64,000 nucleotides of DNA, taken from Blastococcus capsensis. Its GTDB lineage: Bacteria > Actinomycetota > Actinomycetes > Mycobacteriales > Geodermatophilaceae. The stretch covers positions 124,001 through 188,000 of the forward strand of contig NZ_JASNNW010000007.1 in assembly GCF_030165005.1 (NCBI RefSeq). Direction: 5' to 3'. Made by a program: the position numbers and the translations under genes. The notes under the pieces are model-generated. The model did no database searches. It was given only the letters and a program-made list of their open reading frames with translations, and was not told the DNA's origin. This document shows, one piece after another, positions 16,453-25,622 of the stretch (position 1 is its first letter; each line of letters begins with the position of its first letter).

Positions 16453-18776
16453 CCACCGCACCCGCGGGCACCACCAGCGACGTCGAGCTGCTGATCGGCG
16501 GGATGACCTGCGCCTCCTGCGCCGCCCGGGTGGAGAAGAAGCTCAACAAGCTCGACGGCGTCACCGCCACGGTCAACTACGCGACCGAGAAGGCGAAGGT
16601 CAGCTTCGGTGACGGCGTGCGCACCGAGGACCTGATCGCCACGATCGAGAAGACCGGCTACAGCGCGCGGCTGCCCGAACCCCCGCGGCCCGGGCTCGCC
16701 GAGGAGGCCGAGGCGGACCCGGCCGACGCACCGGTGCGCGCGCTACGCACGCGGCTGGTCGTCTCGGCGCTGCTCAGCGTGCCGGTGATCGCGATGGCCA
16801 TGATCCCCGCGCTGCAGTTCGAGTACTGGCAGTGGCTGTCGCTGACCCTCGCCGCCCCGGTGGTGGTGTGGGGCGGGGCCCCGTTCCACCGGGCGGCCTG
16901 GACCAACCTGCGCCACGGCGCGGCGACCATGGACACCCTGGTGTCGCTGGGCACGCTGGCCGCGTTCGGCTGGTCGCTGTACGCGCTGTTCTGGGGCACC
17001 GCCGGCGTGCCCGGCATGACACACCCGTTCGAGCTGACCATCGCCCGCACCGACGGCAGCGCCAACATCTACCTCGAGGCCGCGGCCGGGGTGACGACGT
17101 TCATCCTGGCCGGCCGCTGGTTCGAGGCGCGGTCCAAGCGCCGGGCCGGCGCGGCGCTGCGCGCACTGCTGGAGCTGGGTGCCAAGGAGGTCTCGGTGCT
17201 GCGCGGCGGCACCGAGCAGCGGGTCCCGGTCGGCGAGCTGGGTGCGGGCGACCTGTTCGTCGTCCGCCCCGGCGAGCGGATCGCCGCCGACGGCGAGGTG
17301 ACCGAGGGCTCGTCCGCCGTCGACGCCTCGATGCTGACCGGTGAGTCGGTGCCCGTCGAGGTCCGTCCCGGCGACCCGGTCACCGGTGGCACGGTCAACG
17401 CCGGCGGCCGGCTGGTCGTGCGCGCCACCCGCGTGGGTAGCGAGACCCAGCTGGCGCAGATGGCGCGGCTGGTCGAGGACGCGCAGAACGGCAAGGCCGA
17501 GGTGCAGCGGCTGGCCGACCGGATCTCCGGGATCTTCGTGCCGGTCGTGCTCGCGCTGGCCGTGGCGACCCTCGGCTTCTGGGTGGGCACCGGCGCCGGC
17601 CTGCCGGCCGCCTTCACCGCCGCGGTGGCCGTGCTGATCATCGCCTGCCCGTGCGCCCTGGGGCTGGCCACACCCACCGCGCTGATGGTGGGCACCGGCC
17701 GCGGCGCGCAGCTGGGCATCCTGATCAAGGGCCCCGAGGTGCTGGAGTCCACCCGCCGGGTGGACACCGTCGTGCTGGACAAGACCGGAACGGTCACGAC
17801 CGGCCGGATGACGCTGCTGGACGTCGTCCCCGCCGCCGGCGAGGACGCCGCCCGGGTGCTGCGGCTGGCCGGTGCGCTGGAGTCGGCGTCCGAGCACCCG
17901 ATCGCGCAGGCCGTGGCCCGGGGCGCGACCGAGCGCACCGGCGACCTCCCGCCGGTGGCCGACTTCGCCAACCTCGAGGGCCTGGGCGTCCAGGGCATGG
18001 TCGAGGGCTCGGCGGTGGTCGTCGGCCGCCGGCGCCTGCTGGCCGACCGGGCGATGTCGCTGCCCGCCGACCTCGACCGGGCCGTCACCGAGGCCGAGGG
18101 AGCCGGCCGCACCGCGATCGCGGTCGGCTGGGACGGCGCGGCACGGGGGGTGCTCGTCGTCGCCGACGCGGTCAAGCCGACCTCTGCGACCGCCGTCGCC
18201 CAGCTGCGCGCCCTCGGGCTGACGCCGATCCTGCTCACCGGCGACAACGAGAGGGCCGCGCGGGCCGTCGCCGCCCAGGTGGGCATCGACGAGGTGATCG
18301 CCGAGGTGCTCCCGCAGGACAAGGTGGCCGTCGTACGGCGGTTGCAGGACGAGGGCCGCACCGTGGCCATGGTGGGCGACGGCGTGAACGACGCACCGGC
18401 GCTGGCCCAGGCCGACCTCGGCCTGGCCATGGGGACCGGCACCGACGTCGCCATCCAGGCCGGCGACCTGACCCTGGTGCGTGGCGACCTCCGGGTGGCC
18501 GCGGACGCGATCCGGCTGTCCCGCCGGACGCTGGGCACGATCAAGGGCAACCTGTTCTGGGCCTTCGCCTACAACGTGGCCGCGCTGCCGCTGGCCGCCG
18601 CGGGGCTGCTGAACCCCATGATCGCCGGTGCGGCCATGGCGTTCAGCTCGGTGTTCGTGGTGTCCAACAGCCTGCGGCTGCGCGGCTTCTCGCCGCTGCC
18701 GGAGAACCGGGACGCGACCCTCGCCGTCGCCGGTGGACACCCAGCCGGTGCTGCGACCGCGGGCCGAGCGGGGTAG
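16449..18776 (+). CDS. copA: Copper-exporting P1B-type ATPase CopA
   Basis: 775 residues. One N-terminal HMA domain (MTCASC, Cys21 and Cys24), TM helices from about 95, actuator TGES, the channel motif CPC at 400-402, phosphorylation motif DKTGT (Asp444), [12 protein letters not shown], and the final TM region with YN and MAFSS, which mark Cu(I) pumps. It exports Cu(I) from the cytosol. ATG overlaps the previous stop. Last gene of the copper operon; the perfect hairpin at 18786 follows its stop by 9 bp. Confidence 0.95.
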   Translation: MTTAPAGTTSDVELLIGGMTCASCAARVEKKLNKLDGVTATVNYATEKAKVSFGDGVRTEDLIATIEKTGYSARLPEPPRPGLAEEAEADPADAPVRALRTRLVVSALLSVPVIAMAMIPALQFEYWQWLSLTLAAPVVVWGGAPFHRAAWTNLRHGAATMDTLVSLGTLAAFGWSLYALFWGTAGVPGMTHPFELTIARTDGSANIYLEAAAGVTTFILAGRWFEARSKRRAGAALRALLELGAKEVSVLRGGTEQRVPVGELGAGDLFVVRPGERIAADGEVTEGSSAVDASMLTGESVPVEVRPGDPVTGGTVNAGGRLVVRATRVGSETQLAQMARLVEDAQNGKAEVQRLADRISGIFVPVVLALAVATLGFWVGTGAGLPAAFTAAVAVLIIACPCALGLATPTALMVGTGRGAQLGILIKGPEVLESTRRVDTVVLDKTGTVTTGRMTLLDVVPAAGEDAARVLRLAGALESASEHPIAQAVARGATERTGDLPPVADFANLEGLGVQGMVEGSAVVVGRRRLLADRAMSLPADLDRAVTEAEGAGRTAIAVGWDGAARGVLVVADAVKPTSATAVAQLRALGLTPILLTGDNERAARAVAAQVGIDEVIAEVLPQDKVAVVRRLQDEGRTVAMVGDGVNDAPALAQADLGLAMGTGTDVAIQAGDLTLVRGDLRVAADAIRLSRRTLGTIKGNLFWAFAYNVAALPLAAAGLLNPMIAGAAMAFSSVFVVSNSLRLRGFSPLPENRDATLAVAGGHPAGAATAGRAG

Positions 18777-18785
18777 TACCTGCCG

Positions 18786-18827
18786 ACAGTCTGGCTCTGA
18801 GTGCCACGGCACTCAGAGCCAGACTGT
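18786..18827. repeat. Perfect 20-bp inverted repeat (hairpin) after copA
   Basis: Arms 18786-18805 (ACAGTCTGGCTCTGAGTGCC) and 18808-18827 are exact reverse complements with only 2 bases between them. It may serve as a terminator for the copper operon, but there is no T-tract, the stem is unusually long and uninterrupted, and its base composition is lower in GC than the surroundings. A dispersed REP-like element is an alternative. Confidence 0.75.
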
Positions 18828-18941
18828 GCACGGACCCCGCACGTGGTGGCCCTTCTCCCCCGCGCGCAGTCGGTCGCTGCCCACCATCGTCGGCAGAGAC
18901 CGACCGTCCGCACATCCACGTCCCTGCCCGGAGGCGTCACG

Positions 18942-19314
18942 GTGAACAGTGCCATCGACCGCACTCGGTGACGAGCTGCCCGCGGGATCTCCGGCACCGG
19001 TCTCGCCGCCGGCCTCCTCCTGCTCGCGCGTCCCGCCGCGGTCGCCGCGGCGGTCGACCCGCGGTTCTCGCACGACCGGCTGTGGCATCGCCCGCGTGCT
19101 CGGCGCGCGGCCGGTCGCCCAGCACGCGCTCGTGCTGACCCGGCCGGACGGGGCGAGCCTGCGGCTGGCCGCCGCGGTCGACGGCCTGCACGCGGCCAGC
19201 ATGCTGCCGGTCCTCGCCGTGCCCCGCTACCGCCGGGCCGCCGCGGTCACCGGTGGCCTGGCCGCGGCGTCCGGGCTGGCCGGCCAGTCCGTCGCCGGGT
19301 CAGGACGCCGTTAG
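18942..19314 (+). pseudogene. Broken gene for a small membrane protein (in-frame stop plus frameshift)
   Basis: GTG 18942 follows GGAGGCGTCACG, but its frame meets TGA at codon 10 (18969-18971). The same frame then continues GISGTGLAAGLLLLARPAAV, a TM-like stretch, to about 19082. Protein-like sequence then shifts to the frame of 18949: GIARVLGARPVAQHALVL, then DGLHAASMLPVLAV and a final hydrophobic segment, ending at 19314. Joined, this resembles a small actinobacterial membrane protein of about 120 residues. Its end overlaps the 3' end of the convergent quinone oxidoreductase gene. Not Sec: no selenocysteine context. Confidence 0.5.
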
Positions 19315-20292
19315 GAGCAGGACCTTGCCCACGTGGCTGCTGCCCTCGAGGAGTGCGTGCGCGTCCGCGGCCCGGCTCATGGGCAGCCGCCGATCCACGA
19401 CCGGCCGGATCACGCCCTTCTCGACATCGGGCCAGACCTCGGCGCGCACGGCGGCGACGACCTCGGCCTTGCTGCCCGGGCCGGTGGCCGGGCGGCCACG
19501 GAGCGTGGTGGCCCGCACGGTCCCCCGCTTCCGCATGAGGACGCCGAAGTCCAGCTCACCCCGCGTGCCGCCTTGCATGCCGATGGTCACCAGCTGCCCG
19601 CCGGTGGCCAGGACGTCGACGTTGCGCCCCAGGTAGGCGGCGCCCATGTTGTCCAGCACCACGTCGGCACCGTGCCCGTCCGTGGCCTGCCGCACCTCGG
19701 CCACGAAGTCCTGCTCGCGGTAGTTCACCAGGATCTCGGCACCGAGTTCCCGGCACGCGTCCAGCTTCGCGGCGCTGCCGGCCGTGGTGGCCACCCGGGC
19801 ACCGGCGCGGGCGGCCAGCTGGATCGCCATCGTCCCGATGCCGCTCGAGCCGCCGTGCACGAGGAACACCTGCCCGGCGCGCAGCCCGGCGAGCATGAAT
19901 ACGTTCGACCAGACCGTGCAGGCCACCTCGGGCAGTGCGGCGGCGGTCGCCAGGTCCACCCCGGCGGGCGGCGGCAGCAGCTGCCCGCTGGGCACGGCGA
20001 CCCGTTCGGCGTAACCGCCGCCGGAGAGCAGCGCGCACACCTCGTCGCCGACCGACCACCCGGTCACCTCCGGGCCGACCTCGCTGATGACGCCGCTGCA
20101 CTCCAGCCCGAGGATCTCGCTGACCCCGGGCGGCGGCGGGTAGTTCCCCTCCCGCTGCATGATGTCGGCGCGGTTGACGGCCGCGGCGACCACGTCGACG
20201 ACCACCTCCCCCGGACCGCACACGGGGTCCGGCGCCTCTCCCCAGCCGAGCACCTCCGGGCCGCCGTGCTCCGACATCGTCACCGCGCGCAT
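19300..20292 (-). CDS. NAD(P)H:quinone oxidoreductase (PIG3-type MDR)
   Basis: 330-residue zinc-free medium-chain reductase. It has AVNRADIMQREGNYPPPPG, the GLECSG segment, NADPH-binding GGSSGIGTMAIQLA and VVLDNMGAAYLG, which match the TIGR02824-type quinone oxidoreductases. ATG with GAGGAGCGG upstream. It is the last of the minus-strand series and 53 bp downstream of the succinate-semialdehyde dehydrogenase gene. Confidence 0.9.
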   Translation of the reverse strand: MRAVTMSEHGGPEVLGWGEAPDPVCGPGEVVVDVVAAAVNRADIMQREGNYPPPPGVSEILGLECSGVISEVGPEVTGWSVGDEVCALLSGGGYAERVAVPSGQLLPPPAGVDLATAAALPEVACTVWSNVFMLAGLRAGQVFLVHGGSSGIGTMAIQLAARAGARVATTAGSAAKLDACRELGAEILVNYREQDFVAEVRQATDGHGADVVLDNMGAAYLGRNVDVLATGGQLVTIGMQGGTRGELDFGVLMRKRGTVRATTLRGRPATGPGSKAEVVAAVRAEVWPDVEKGVIRPVVDRRLPMSRAADAHALLEGSSHVGKVLLLTAS

Positions 20293-20345
20293 CCACCGCT
20301 CCTCACTGCACGTGCACCTGTCCCCCTACCGGCCCGGCCGGAAGG

Positions 20346-21770
20346 TCACTCCGCGGCGGCACCTGCGGTGCTGCCCTTCGCCTGCTCGCTGCTGGGGCCG
20401 CCGACCCAGACGGTCTTGGCGTTCATGAACTCGTACATCCCGACCTCGGTCAGCTCCCGGCCGTAGCCGCTCTGCTTGATCCCGCCGAAGGGCAGCTCGG
20501 GGTAGCTGGCGGTCATCCCGTTGATGAACGCCATGCCCGAGGCGATGTCGCGGACGAACTGCGCCCGCTCGTCCTCGTCCTCGCTCCACAGGTTCGACCC
20601 CAGCCCGTAGACGTGGCTGTTGGCCAGCTCGATCGCCTCCTCCAGCGAGTCCACGGTGTACAGCGCGGCGACCGGGCCGAACACCTCCTCGGAGTGCATT
20701 CCCATCTCCGGGGTCACGCCGGTGACGAGGGTGGGCTGGTAGAACCAGCCCGGCCGGTCCACCCGCTCCCCGCCGACGACGACGGTGGCCCCCTTGCTGC
20801 GGGCGTCATCGACGTAGCCCTCGACGTCGCGCAGCCCCGACTCGGTGGCCAGCGGGCCGACCTGGGTCTCCTCGTCCATCGGGTCCCCGACGGTCAGGGC
20901 GGCGATCTTCTCGGCGAACAGCCGGGTGAACTCCTCGACGACGTCGCGGTGCACGAAGAACCGCTTGGCCGCGATGCAGCTCTGCCCGTTGTTCTGGTTG
21001 CGGGCGGTCGTGGCCACCTCGGCAGCGGTGTCCAGGTGTGCCGAGGGCATGACGATGAACGGGTCGGACCCGCCGAGTTCCAGCACGGTCTTCTTCAGCG
21101 CGTCCCCGGCGATCGCGGCCACCGACTGCCCGGCCGGGCCGCTGCCGGTCAGCGTCGCGGCGATGACGCGGTCGTCCCGCAGCACCCGCTCCACGGTGCC
21201 GGAACCGATGAGCAGGGTCTGGAAGACGTCGGCGGGGAAGCCGGCCCGGCGGAACAGCTGCTCCAGGTACAGCGCTGTCTGCGGCACGTTGCTCGCGTGC
21301 TTGAGCAGCCCCACGTTGCCGGCCATCAGCGCCGGGGCGGCGAACCGCATCGCCTGCCACAGCGGGAAGTTCCACGGCATGATCGCCAGCACCACACCCA
21401 GCGGCTGGTGGACCACGTAGGCCTGCTGCGCACCCACCGCCTGCGCGTCCTTGACCTGCGGCTCGAGGAACTCCGGCCCCCGCTCGGCGTAGAACCGCAG
21501 CGCCGTCACGCACTTGCCGGCCTCCGCCTTCGCCGATGCGAGCGTCTTTCCCATCTCGGTGACCATCAGCTCCGCGACCGCGTCGATCTCGTCCGCCAGC
21601 ACATCGGCGGCGGCCGACAGCCAGCCGGCCCGCTCCTGCGGTGCGGTCAGCCGGTAGTCGGCGAACGCGGCAGCCGCGCGGGCGAGCTTCTCCTCCAGCG
21701 CCTCGTCGGGAAGCGCGTCGTAGGTCTTGAGCGTCTCCCCGGTGGCCGGGTTGATCGTGGCGATCGCCAT
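20346..21770 (-). CDS. NAD(P)-dependent succinate-semialdehyde dehydrogenase (ALDH superfamily)
   Basis: 474 residues. Catalytic Cys265 in NNGQSCIAAKR and Glu231 in LELGGSDPF; MPWNFPLWQ and KHASNVPQTA belong to the GabD/YneI clade that oxidises succinate semialdehyde or related short aldehydes. The final PFGGIKQSGYGREL segment is intact. ATG with GGGAGAAC upstream. A heavily deleted relative of this protein lies at 47143-47436. Gene symbol withheld, because GabD and YneI subtypes cannot be separated here. Confidence 0.88.
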   Translation of the reverse strand: MAIATINPATGETLKTYDALPDEALEEKLARAAAAFADYRLTAPQERAGWLSAAADVLADEIDAVAELMVTEMGKTLASAKAEAGKCVTALRFYAERGPEFLEPQVKDAQAVGAQQAYVVHQPLGVVLAIMPWNFPLWQAMRFAAPALMAGNVGLLKHASNVPQTALYLEQLFRRAGFPADVFQTLLIGSGTVERVLRDDRVIAATLTGSGPAGQSVAAIAGDALKKTVLELGGSDPFIVMPSAHLDTAAEVATTARNQNNGQSCIAAKRFFVHRDVVEEFTRLFAEKIAALTVGDPMDEETQVGPLATESGLRDVEGYVDDARSKGATVVVGGERVDRPGWFYQPTLVTGVTPEMGMHSEEVFGPVAALYTVDSLEEAIELANSHVYGLGSNLWSEDEDERAQFVRDIASGMAFINGMTASYPELPFGGIKQSGYGRELTEVGMYEFMNAKTVWVGGPSSEQAKGSTAGAAAE

Positions 21771-21833
21771 GGTGTTCTCCCGTGTGGGTGTCGTGGTCCG
21801 GCAGCGGGTGCTGCGGAGGTCGGCGGGTGGGGA

Positions 21834-23396
21834 TCAGCTGTGCTGCTCGCGCAGCAGGTTCTTCTGCACCTTGCCGGTGGAGGTCTTCGGCAGGTCGCCG
21901 CGGACGAACCGCTTCGGCACCTTGAACGAGGCCAGCCGGGACCGGACGAAGTCGGCCAGTTCCTGGTCGGTGACGTCCGCCTCGGCCCGCAGCGTCACGT
22001 AGGCCACCGGGACCTCACCCCACTTCTCGTGCGGTTCGGCCACCACGGCGGACTCGGCGACGGCGGCGTGCGCGTCGAGGGCGCGCTCGACCTCCACCGA
22101 GGAGATGTTCTCGCCCCCGGAGATGATGATGTCCTTGCTGCGGTCCCGGATCTCCACGTAGCCGTCCGGGTGGACGACCGCGAGGTCACCGGTGCGGAAC
22201 CAGCCCCGCTGCCCGTCCGCGTCGGCGAGGGTGACCGCCGCTGTGGCCTCGTCGTCGCGGTAGTAGCCGAGCATCACGTCGTTGCCGCGGGCGACGATCT
22301 CCCCGACCGTCGTGGCGTCGCGGGGCACGTCGGCACCCTTGTCGTCCACGACGCGCAGCGGATCCGCGACCACGTTCCCCACACCCTGCCGGGCCTTGAG
22401 CTCCGCCTGCTGCTCGGTGTCCAGGTCGTCCCACTCCGGATGCCACTCGTTGAGCGCCAGCGGACCGTAGGTCTCGGTGAGCCCGTACAGGTGGGTGACG
22501 TCCATGTTCAGCGCCGACATGCGCGCCAGCAGGGTGGGCGTCGGGGGCGCTCCGCCGGTCTGCACCTCCACCCGTGGTTCCACCGGCCCCTCGGCCGCCT
22601 CGTCGGCGTTGAGGATCATCGTCAGGACGGTGGGCGCCGCGCTGAAGTGCGTGATGCCCTCGGTGCGCAGCAGCTGCCAGATGCGCGCCGGCTCGATCCG
22701 CGGCAGGCAGACGTGGGTGGCGCCGGCGGCCGAGACGGCCCACGGGAAGCACCAGCCGTTGCAGTGGAACATCGGCAGGGTCCAGAGGTACTGGCTGGTG
22801 GACCCCAGCCCGGTGTGCATCGCCATCGCCAGGGCCTGGAGGTAGGCCCCCCGGTGCGCGTACATCACCCCCTTCGGCCGTCCCGTGGTGCCGGACGTGT
22901 AGTTCAGGGCGAGCAACCCGGTCTCGTCCGCGCAGGGCAGCGCCAACGGTTCGCCGCCGGCCAGCAGCTGCTCGTACTCGCTGTCCCGATCACCGGCCAG
23001 CACCAGCGGGACGCCGACCGCCGCCGCCACCTCGGTCGCGGTCGCGGCGAACTGGGGGTCGGCGACCAGGAGCGAGGCCCCGGAGTGCTCCAGGACGTAT
23101 CCGAGCTCCCCGGGGGAGAGGCGGGTGTTCAGCGGAACGATCACCGCGCCGGCCCACGGGATCCCGTTGTGCAGCTCCAGCATCGTGGCGCTGTTGGCGC
23201 ACAGTGCCGCCACCCGGTCGCCGGGTGCGATGCCACGCGCGGCCAGCCCACCGGCCAGCCGGCGGGACCGGTCGGCGAACTCCCGGTAGGTGGAGCGACG
23301 GTCCCCGTCGATGATCGCGGTGCGATCGGGGAACACCCGCGCCGACCTCTCGAGGTACGCGGTGGGGCTGAGCTGGCTGAACGTGAACGAGGCCAT
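21834..23396 (-). CDS. Acyl-CoA synthetase (AMP-binding, AlkK/DmdB-like)
   Basis: 520 residues of the ANL superfamily, forming acyl-AMP and then acyl-CoA. P-loop YTSGTTGRPKGVMY, the A5-like YGLTETYGP, GWFRTGDL, and the C-terminal Lys in LPKTSTGKVQK are all present. WTLPMFHCNGWCFPW is characteristic of medium-chain and 3-methylmercaptopropionate CoA ligases. The ATG at 23396 follows CAGGAGATCCGG and gives MASFTFSQLSPTAYLERSA, the family start. Substrate not determinable; it may feed the same degradation route as the genes upstream. Confidence 0.9.
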   Translation of the reverse strand: MASFTFSQLSPTAYLERSARVFPDRTAIIDGDRRSTYREFADRSRRLAGGLAARGIAPGDRVAALCANSATMLELHNGIPWAGAVIVPLNTRLSPGELGYVLEHSGASLLVADPQFAATATEVAAAVGVPLVLAGDRDSEYEQLLAGGEPLALPCADETGLLALNYTSGTTGRPKGVMYAHRGAYLQALAMAMHTGLGSTSQYLWTLPMFHCNGWCFPWAVSAAGATHVCLPRIEPARIWQLLRTEGITHFSAAPTVLTMILNADEAAEGPVEPRVEVQTGGAPPTPTLLARMSALNMDVTHLYGLTETYGPLALNEWHPEWDDLDTEQQAELKARQGVGNVVADPLRVVDDKGADVPRDATTVGEIVARGNDVMLGYYRDDEATAAVTLADADGQRGWFRTGDLAVVHPDGYVEIRDRSKDIIISGGENISSVEVERALDAHAAVAESAVVAEPHEKWGEVPVAYVTLRAEADVTDQELADFVRSRLASFKVPKRFVRGDLPKTSTGKVQKNLLREQHS

Positions 23397-23443
23397 CCGG
23401 ATCTCCTGGGGGGTCGGCGGGAGCGGATCGTGTGGAGCCTGGG

Positions 23444-24352
23444 TCACACCCTGCCCGGTCCAGGTGCAACCGGCTCGGGGGACGCCGTCCCAGCGGGACC
23501 GAACCCGTACCGGCGGGCGGGGTTGTCGACCAGGACGGCGTGCCGGACGGCCGGGTCGGGCACCCACCGCTCCAGCCGCCCGCGCATCCCGGCGGCGTCG
23601 GGCACGGGCAGCTGGACGCCCACGTGCGGCCAGTCGCTGCCCCACAGCAGGTTCTGCGGGCGCACCTCGACGAGCGCGCGGACCCGGGCGGCGATCGCCT
23701 CCTCGTGCCGTTCCCACGCCTCGGCGAACGCGGCGCCGCCGGCCTCGGCGTCGACCCCGGGCGGCAGCAGCCGCTCCAGCCCCGACAGCGTCACCCAGAT
23801 CCGGTCCTCCTCCAGCAGCTCCAGCACCAGCCGGACGGCGGGGTCGTCGAGTCCCACGTCCGACGGCAGGTAGCCGAGGTGGTCGAGGACCACCGGCGCC
23901 GGGCAGCGGCGGACGGCGTCGCCGAGCCGGTCGACGTGCCGGCGGACGTCGGTCCAGACCTCCACGTGCCAGCCCAGCGGCGCCACCGTCTCGCCGACCT
24001 CCACCAGGGACTCGACGGGCACACCACCGGGGTAGCCGTCCTGCACGCGGGTGCCGCGCACACCCACGGCGTGCATCTCGGCCAGCTCCTGCGGAGACGT
24101 GCCCGGCGCGACGCACGCCACGCCGCGCAGGGCGTCGGGCCGGGTCCGCAGCGCGGCGAGCAGGCACCGGTGGTCGTCGCCGTAGGCGCTGGGCTGGACC
24201 AGCACCCCGCGGTCGCACCCCGCGGCCCGCAGGTGCTCCGCGTGGTCGTGCACGTCGAACGCCGGTGGGTCGTAGGCGGCGCCACCGACGAGCCGGGACA
24301 TGTCGACGCCGTCGGCGACGAAGACGTGGCAGTGGGCATCGATACCGCTCAT
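23444..24352 (-). CDS. Amidohydrolase of the TIM-barrel LigI-like family
   Basis: 302 residues. DAHCHVF gives the HxH of strand 1, LDHLGY the strand-6/7 His, and LLWGSDWPH the final Asp, the layout of metal-independent or mononuclear 2-pyrone-4,6-dicarboxylate lactonase-like hydrolases. It probably opens a lactone or cleaves a C-C/C-O bond in a catabolic intermediate. ATG overlaps the upstream alpha/beta-hydrolase stop by 4 bp. Confidence 0.85.
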   Translation of the reverse strand: MSGIDAHCHVFVADGVDMSRLVGGAAYDPPAFDVHDHAEHLRAAGCDRGVLVQPSAYGDDHRCLLAALRTRPDALRGVACVAPGTSPQELAEMHAVGVRGTRVQDGYPGGVPVESLVEVGETVAPLGWHVEVWTDVRRHVDRLGDAVRRCPAPVVLDHLGYLPSDVGLDDPAVRLVLELLEEDRIWVTLSGLERLLPPGVDAEAGGAAFAEAWERHEEAIAARVRALVEVRPQNLLWGSDWPHVGVQLPVPDAAGMRGRLERWVPDPAVRHAVLVDNPARRYGFGPAGTASPEPVAPGPGRV

Positions 24353-25227
24353 CGGCGGTCCTCCGAAGGCTCGGCCGGGCCGTCGCCGGTGCGGGCCGCG
24401 GCCAGCTCGGCCAGCACCGGCAGCAGGTGGGTGCGGAACAGGGGGTAGTTCTCCGCCATGGGGAAGTGCCCGATCCCCGGCATGGTCCCGCCGCGGGCGC
24501 CCGGGATGGCCGCCAGCGCCGCTGCGGTGCCCTCGGGGCTGCAGGCGTGGTCGTACTCGCCGGTCAGCAGGTACACCGGGCACCGTGCGGTGTCGATGTC
24601 GCCGGCCCTCCCGCGCAGGTCCAGGTCCTCCGAGTAGAAGAACGTGTCCCCCCGGTAGATCCCCGGCCCGCCCTGGCTGTAGGTCCACCACACCTCGCGG
24701 CGGGCGACCTCGGGGCTGGACGGCGACATCAGGCTCGCCGTCCAGGAGGCGACGGCCTGCTGGGCGTTGATGTCGGGGTGCAGCGGCCAGTCCTGGAACC
24801 GCCCCTCGACGTGCAGCGCACCCGACAGCCCGATCACCCCGGCCCAGCGTTCCGGGTCCCGCCGGGCCAGCTCGATCACCAGCGAACCGGCCATGGAACA
24901 GCCGAGGACGACGGGCCGGTCGAGTTCCAGCGCCGCGCAGACGTCCTCGACGAGGGCCACGTACCGGTCGGTGGTGAGCAGGTACTCCTCGGTCCACCAG
25001 CCCTCCGGCGGCAGCGACCGGCCGTGCCAGGGCAGGTCGAAGGCGACCACCCGGTGCCGGCCGGTCACCTCCGGGTCGGTCAGCAGGTGCCGGAACTGGC
25101 GGCTGTCCGACCCCGCGGTGTGCAGGGCGAGCAGCACCGGCCCGCTGCCGGCCTCCTCGAAGTAGACGCGGTAGTCGGTGCCGGACGACCGGAGGTGGAC
25201 GTACCGGCCGACGACGTCCTCGATCAC
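24349..25227 (-). CDS. Alpha/beta-hydrolase
   Basis: 292 residues. The nucleophile elbow is LGCSMAGSL, with oxyanion HTAGSDSRQF, FDLPWHGRS, and an acid in LTGEYDHACSPEG and base His in GIGHFPM. Such enzymes act as C-C bond hydrolases or esterases (MhpC- or lactone-type). The GTG start at 25227 is chosen because GGAGGTGA lies 7 bases upstream and the stop of the SCP2-like gene overlaps it (GTGA). Substrate unknown. Confidence 0.87.
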   Translation of the reverse strand: MIEDVVGRYVHLRSSGTDYRVYFEEAGSGPVLLALHTAGSDSRQFRHLLTDPEVTGRHRVVAFDLPWHGRSLPPEGWWTEEYLLTTDRYVALVEDVCAALELDRPVVLGCSMAGSLVIELARRDPERWAGVIGLSGALHVEGRFQDWPLHPDINAQQAVASWTASLMSPSSPEVARREVWWTYSQGGPGIYRGDTFFYSEDLDLRGRAGDIDTARCPVYLLTGEYDHACSPEGTAAALAAIPGARGGTMPGIGHFPMAENYPLFRTHLLPVLAELAAARTGDGPAEPSEDRR

Positions 25228-25622
25228 CGCCGGATCACCTCCCCGCGCGCCGCCCGGTCGTGGAGCCTCGCGAGCTCCACCAGCCGGGTGATCACCCGCA
25301 GGTGCCGGATGAGCTGCTCGCGGCCGGCGACCACCTCGAGGCCGTCGGCCGCCTTGGTCAGGGCCAGCAGGTCGTGCCGGCGTGGCGCGGCGCCGGCGTC
25401 CACCAGCTCGCGCCAGGCGCCGACCGGCCCGCGCAGCTCCAGGTCTGCACCGGGGGTGCCGTCGTCGACGGAGACCGTGCCCCGGTCGTAGCGGAGCAGG
25501 ACGTCTCCCTCGTCGTCGGCCACCAGGCGGGCGGTGAAGACGGAGAACCGGCCGATGTGGGCGTTCTCCGGATCGGCGGCCACCGCGCGGGCCCAGCCGG
25601 CCAGCCACTCCCGCCCGGTCAT
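25224..25622 (-). CDS. Small protein, possibly SCP2-like lipid-binding
   Basis: 132 residues: MTGREWLAGWARAVAADPE, then a beta-rich centre (FSVFTARLVADDEGDVLLRY, PGADLELRGPVGAWREL) and a C-terminal helix. The profile resembles sterol-carrier-protein-2-like single-domain proteins that bind acyl-CoA or hydrophobic ligands, but the match is by eye and weak. It overlaps both neighbours by 4 bp and is therefore part of the operon. Confidence 0.6.
   Translation of the reverse strand: MTGREWLAGWARAVAADPENAHIGRFSVFTARLVADDEGDVLLRYDRGTVSVDDGTPGADLELRGPVGAWRELVDAGAAPRRHDLLALTKAADGLEVVAGREQLIRHLRVITRLVELARLHDRAARGEVIRR

Noticed and set aside
18969-18971. TGA at codon 10 as a selenocysteine codon
   Set aside because: No SECIS-like hairpin follows, the aligned family has no Cys/Sec there as far as I recognise, and a second lesion (frameshift) lies downstream.
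20613-23873. Plus-strand open frame of over 1,000 codons opposite the aldehyde dehydrogenase and CoA ligase
   Set aside because: His/Arg/Gly-rich shadow without any family signature; the minus-strand frames carry full motif sets.
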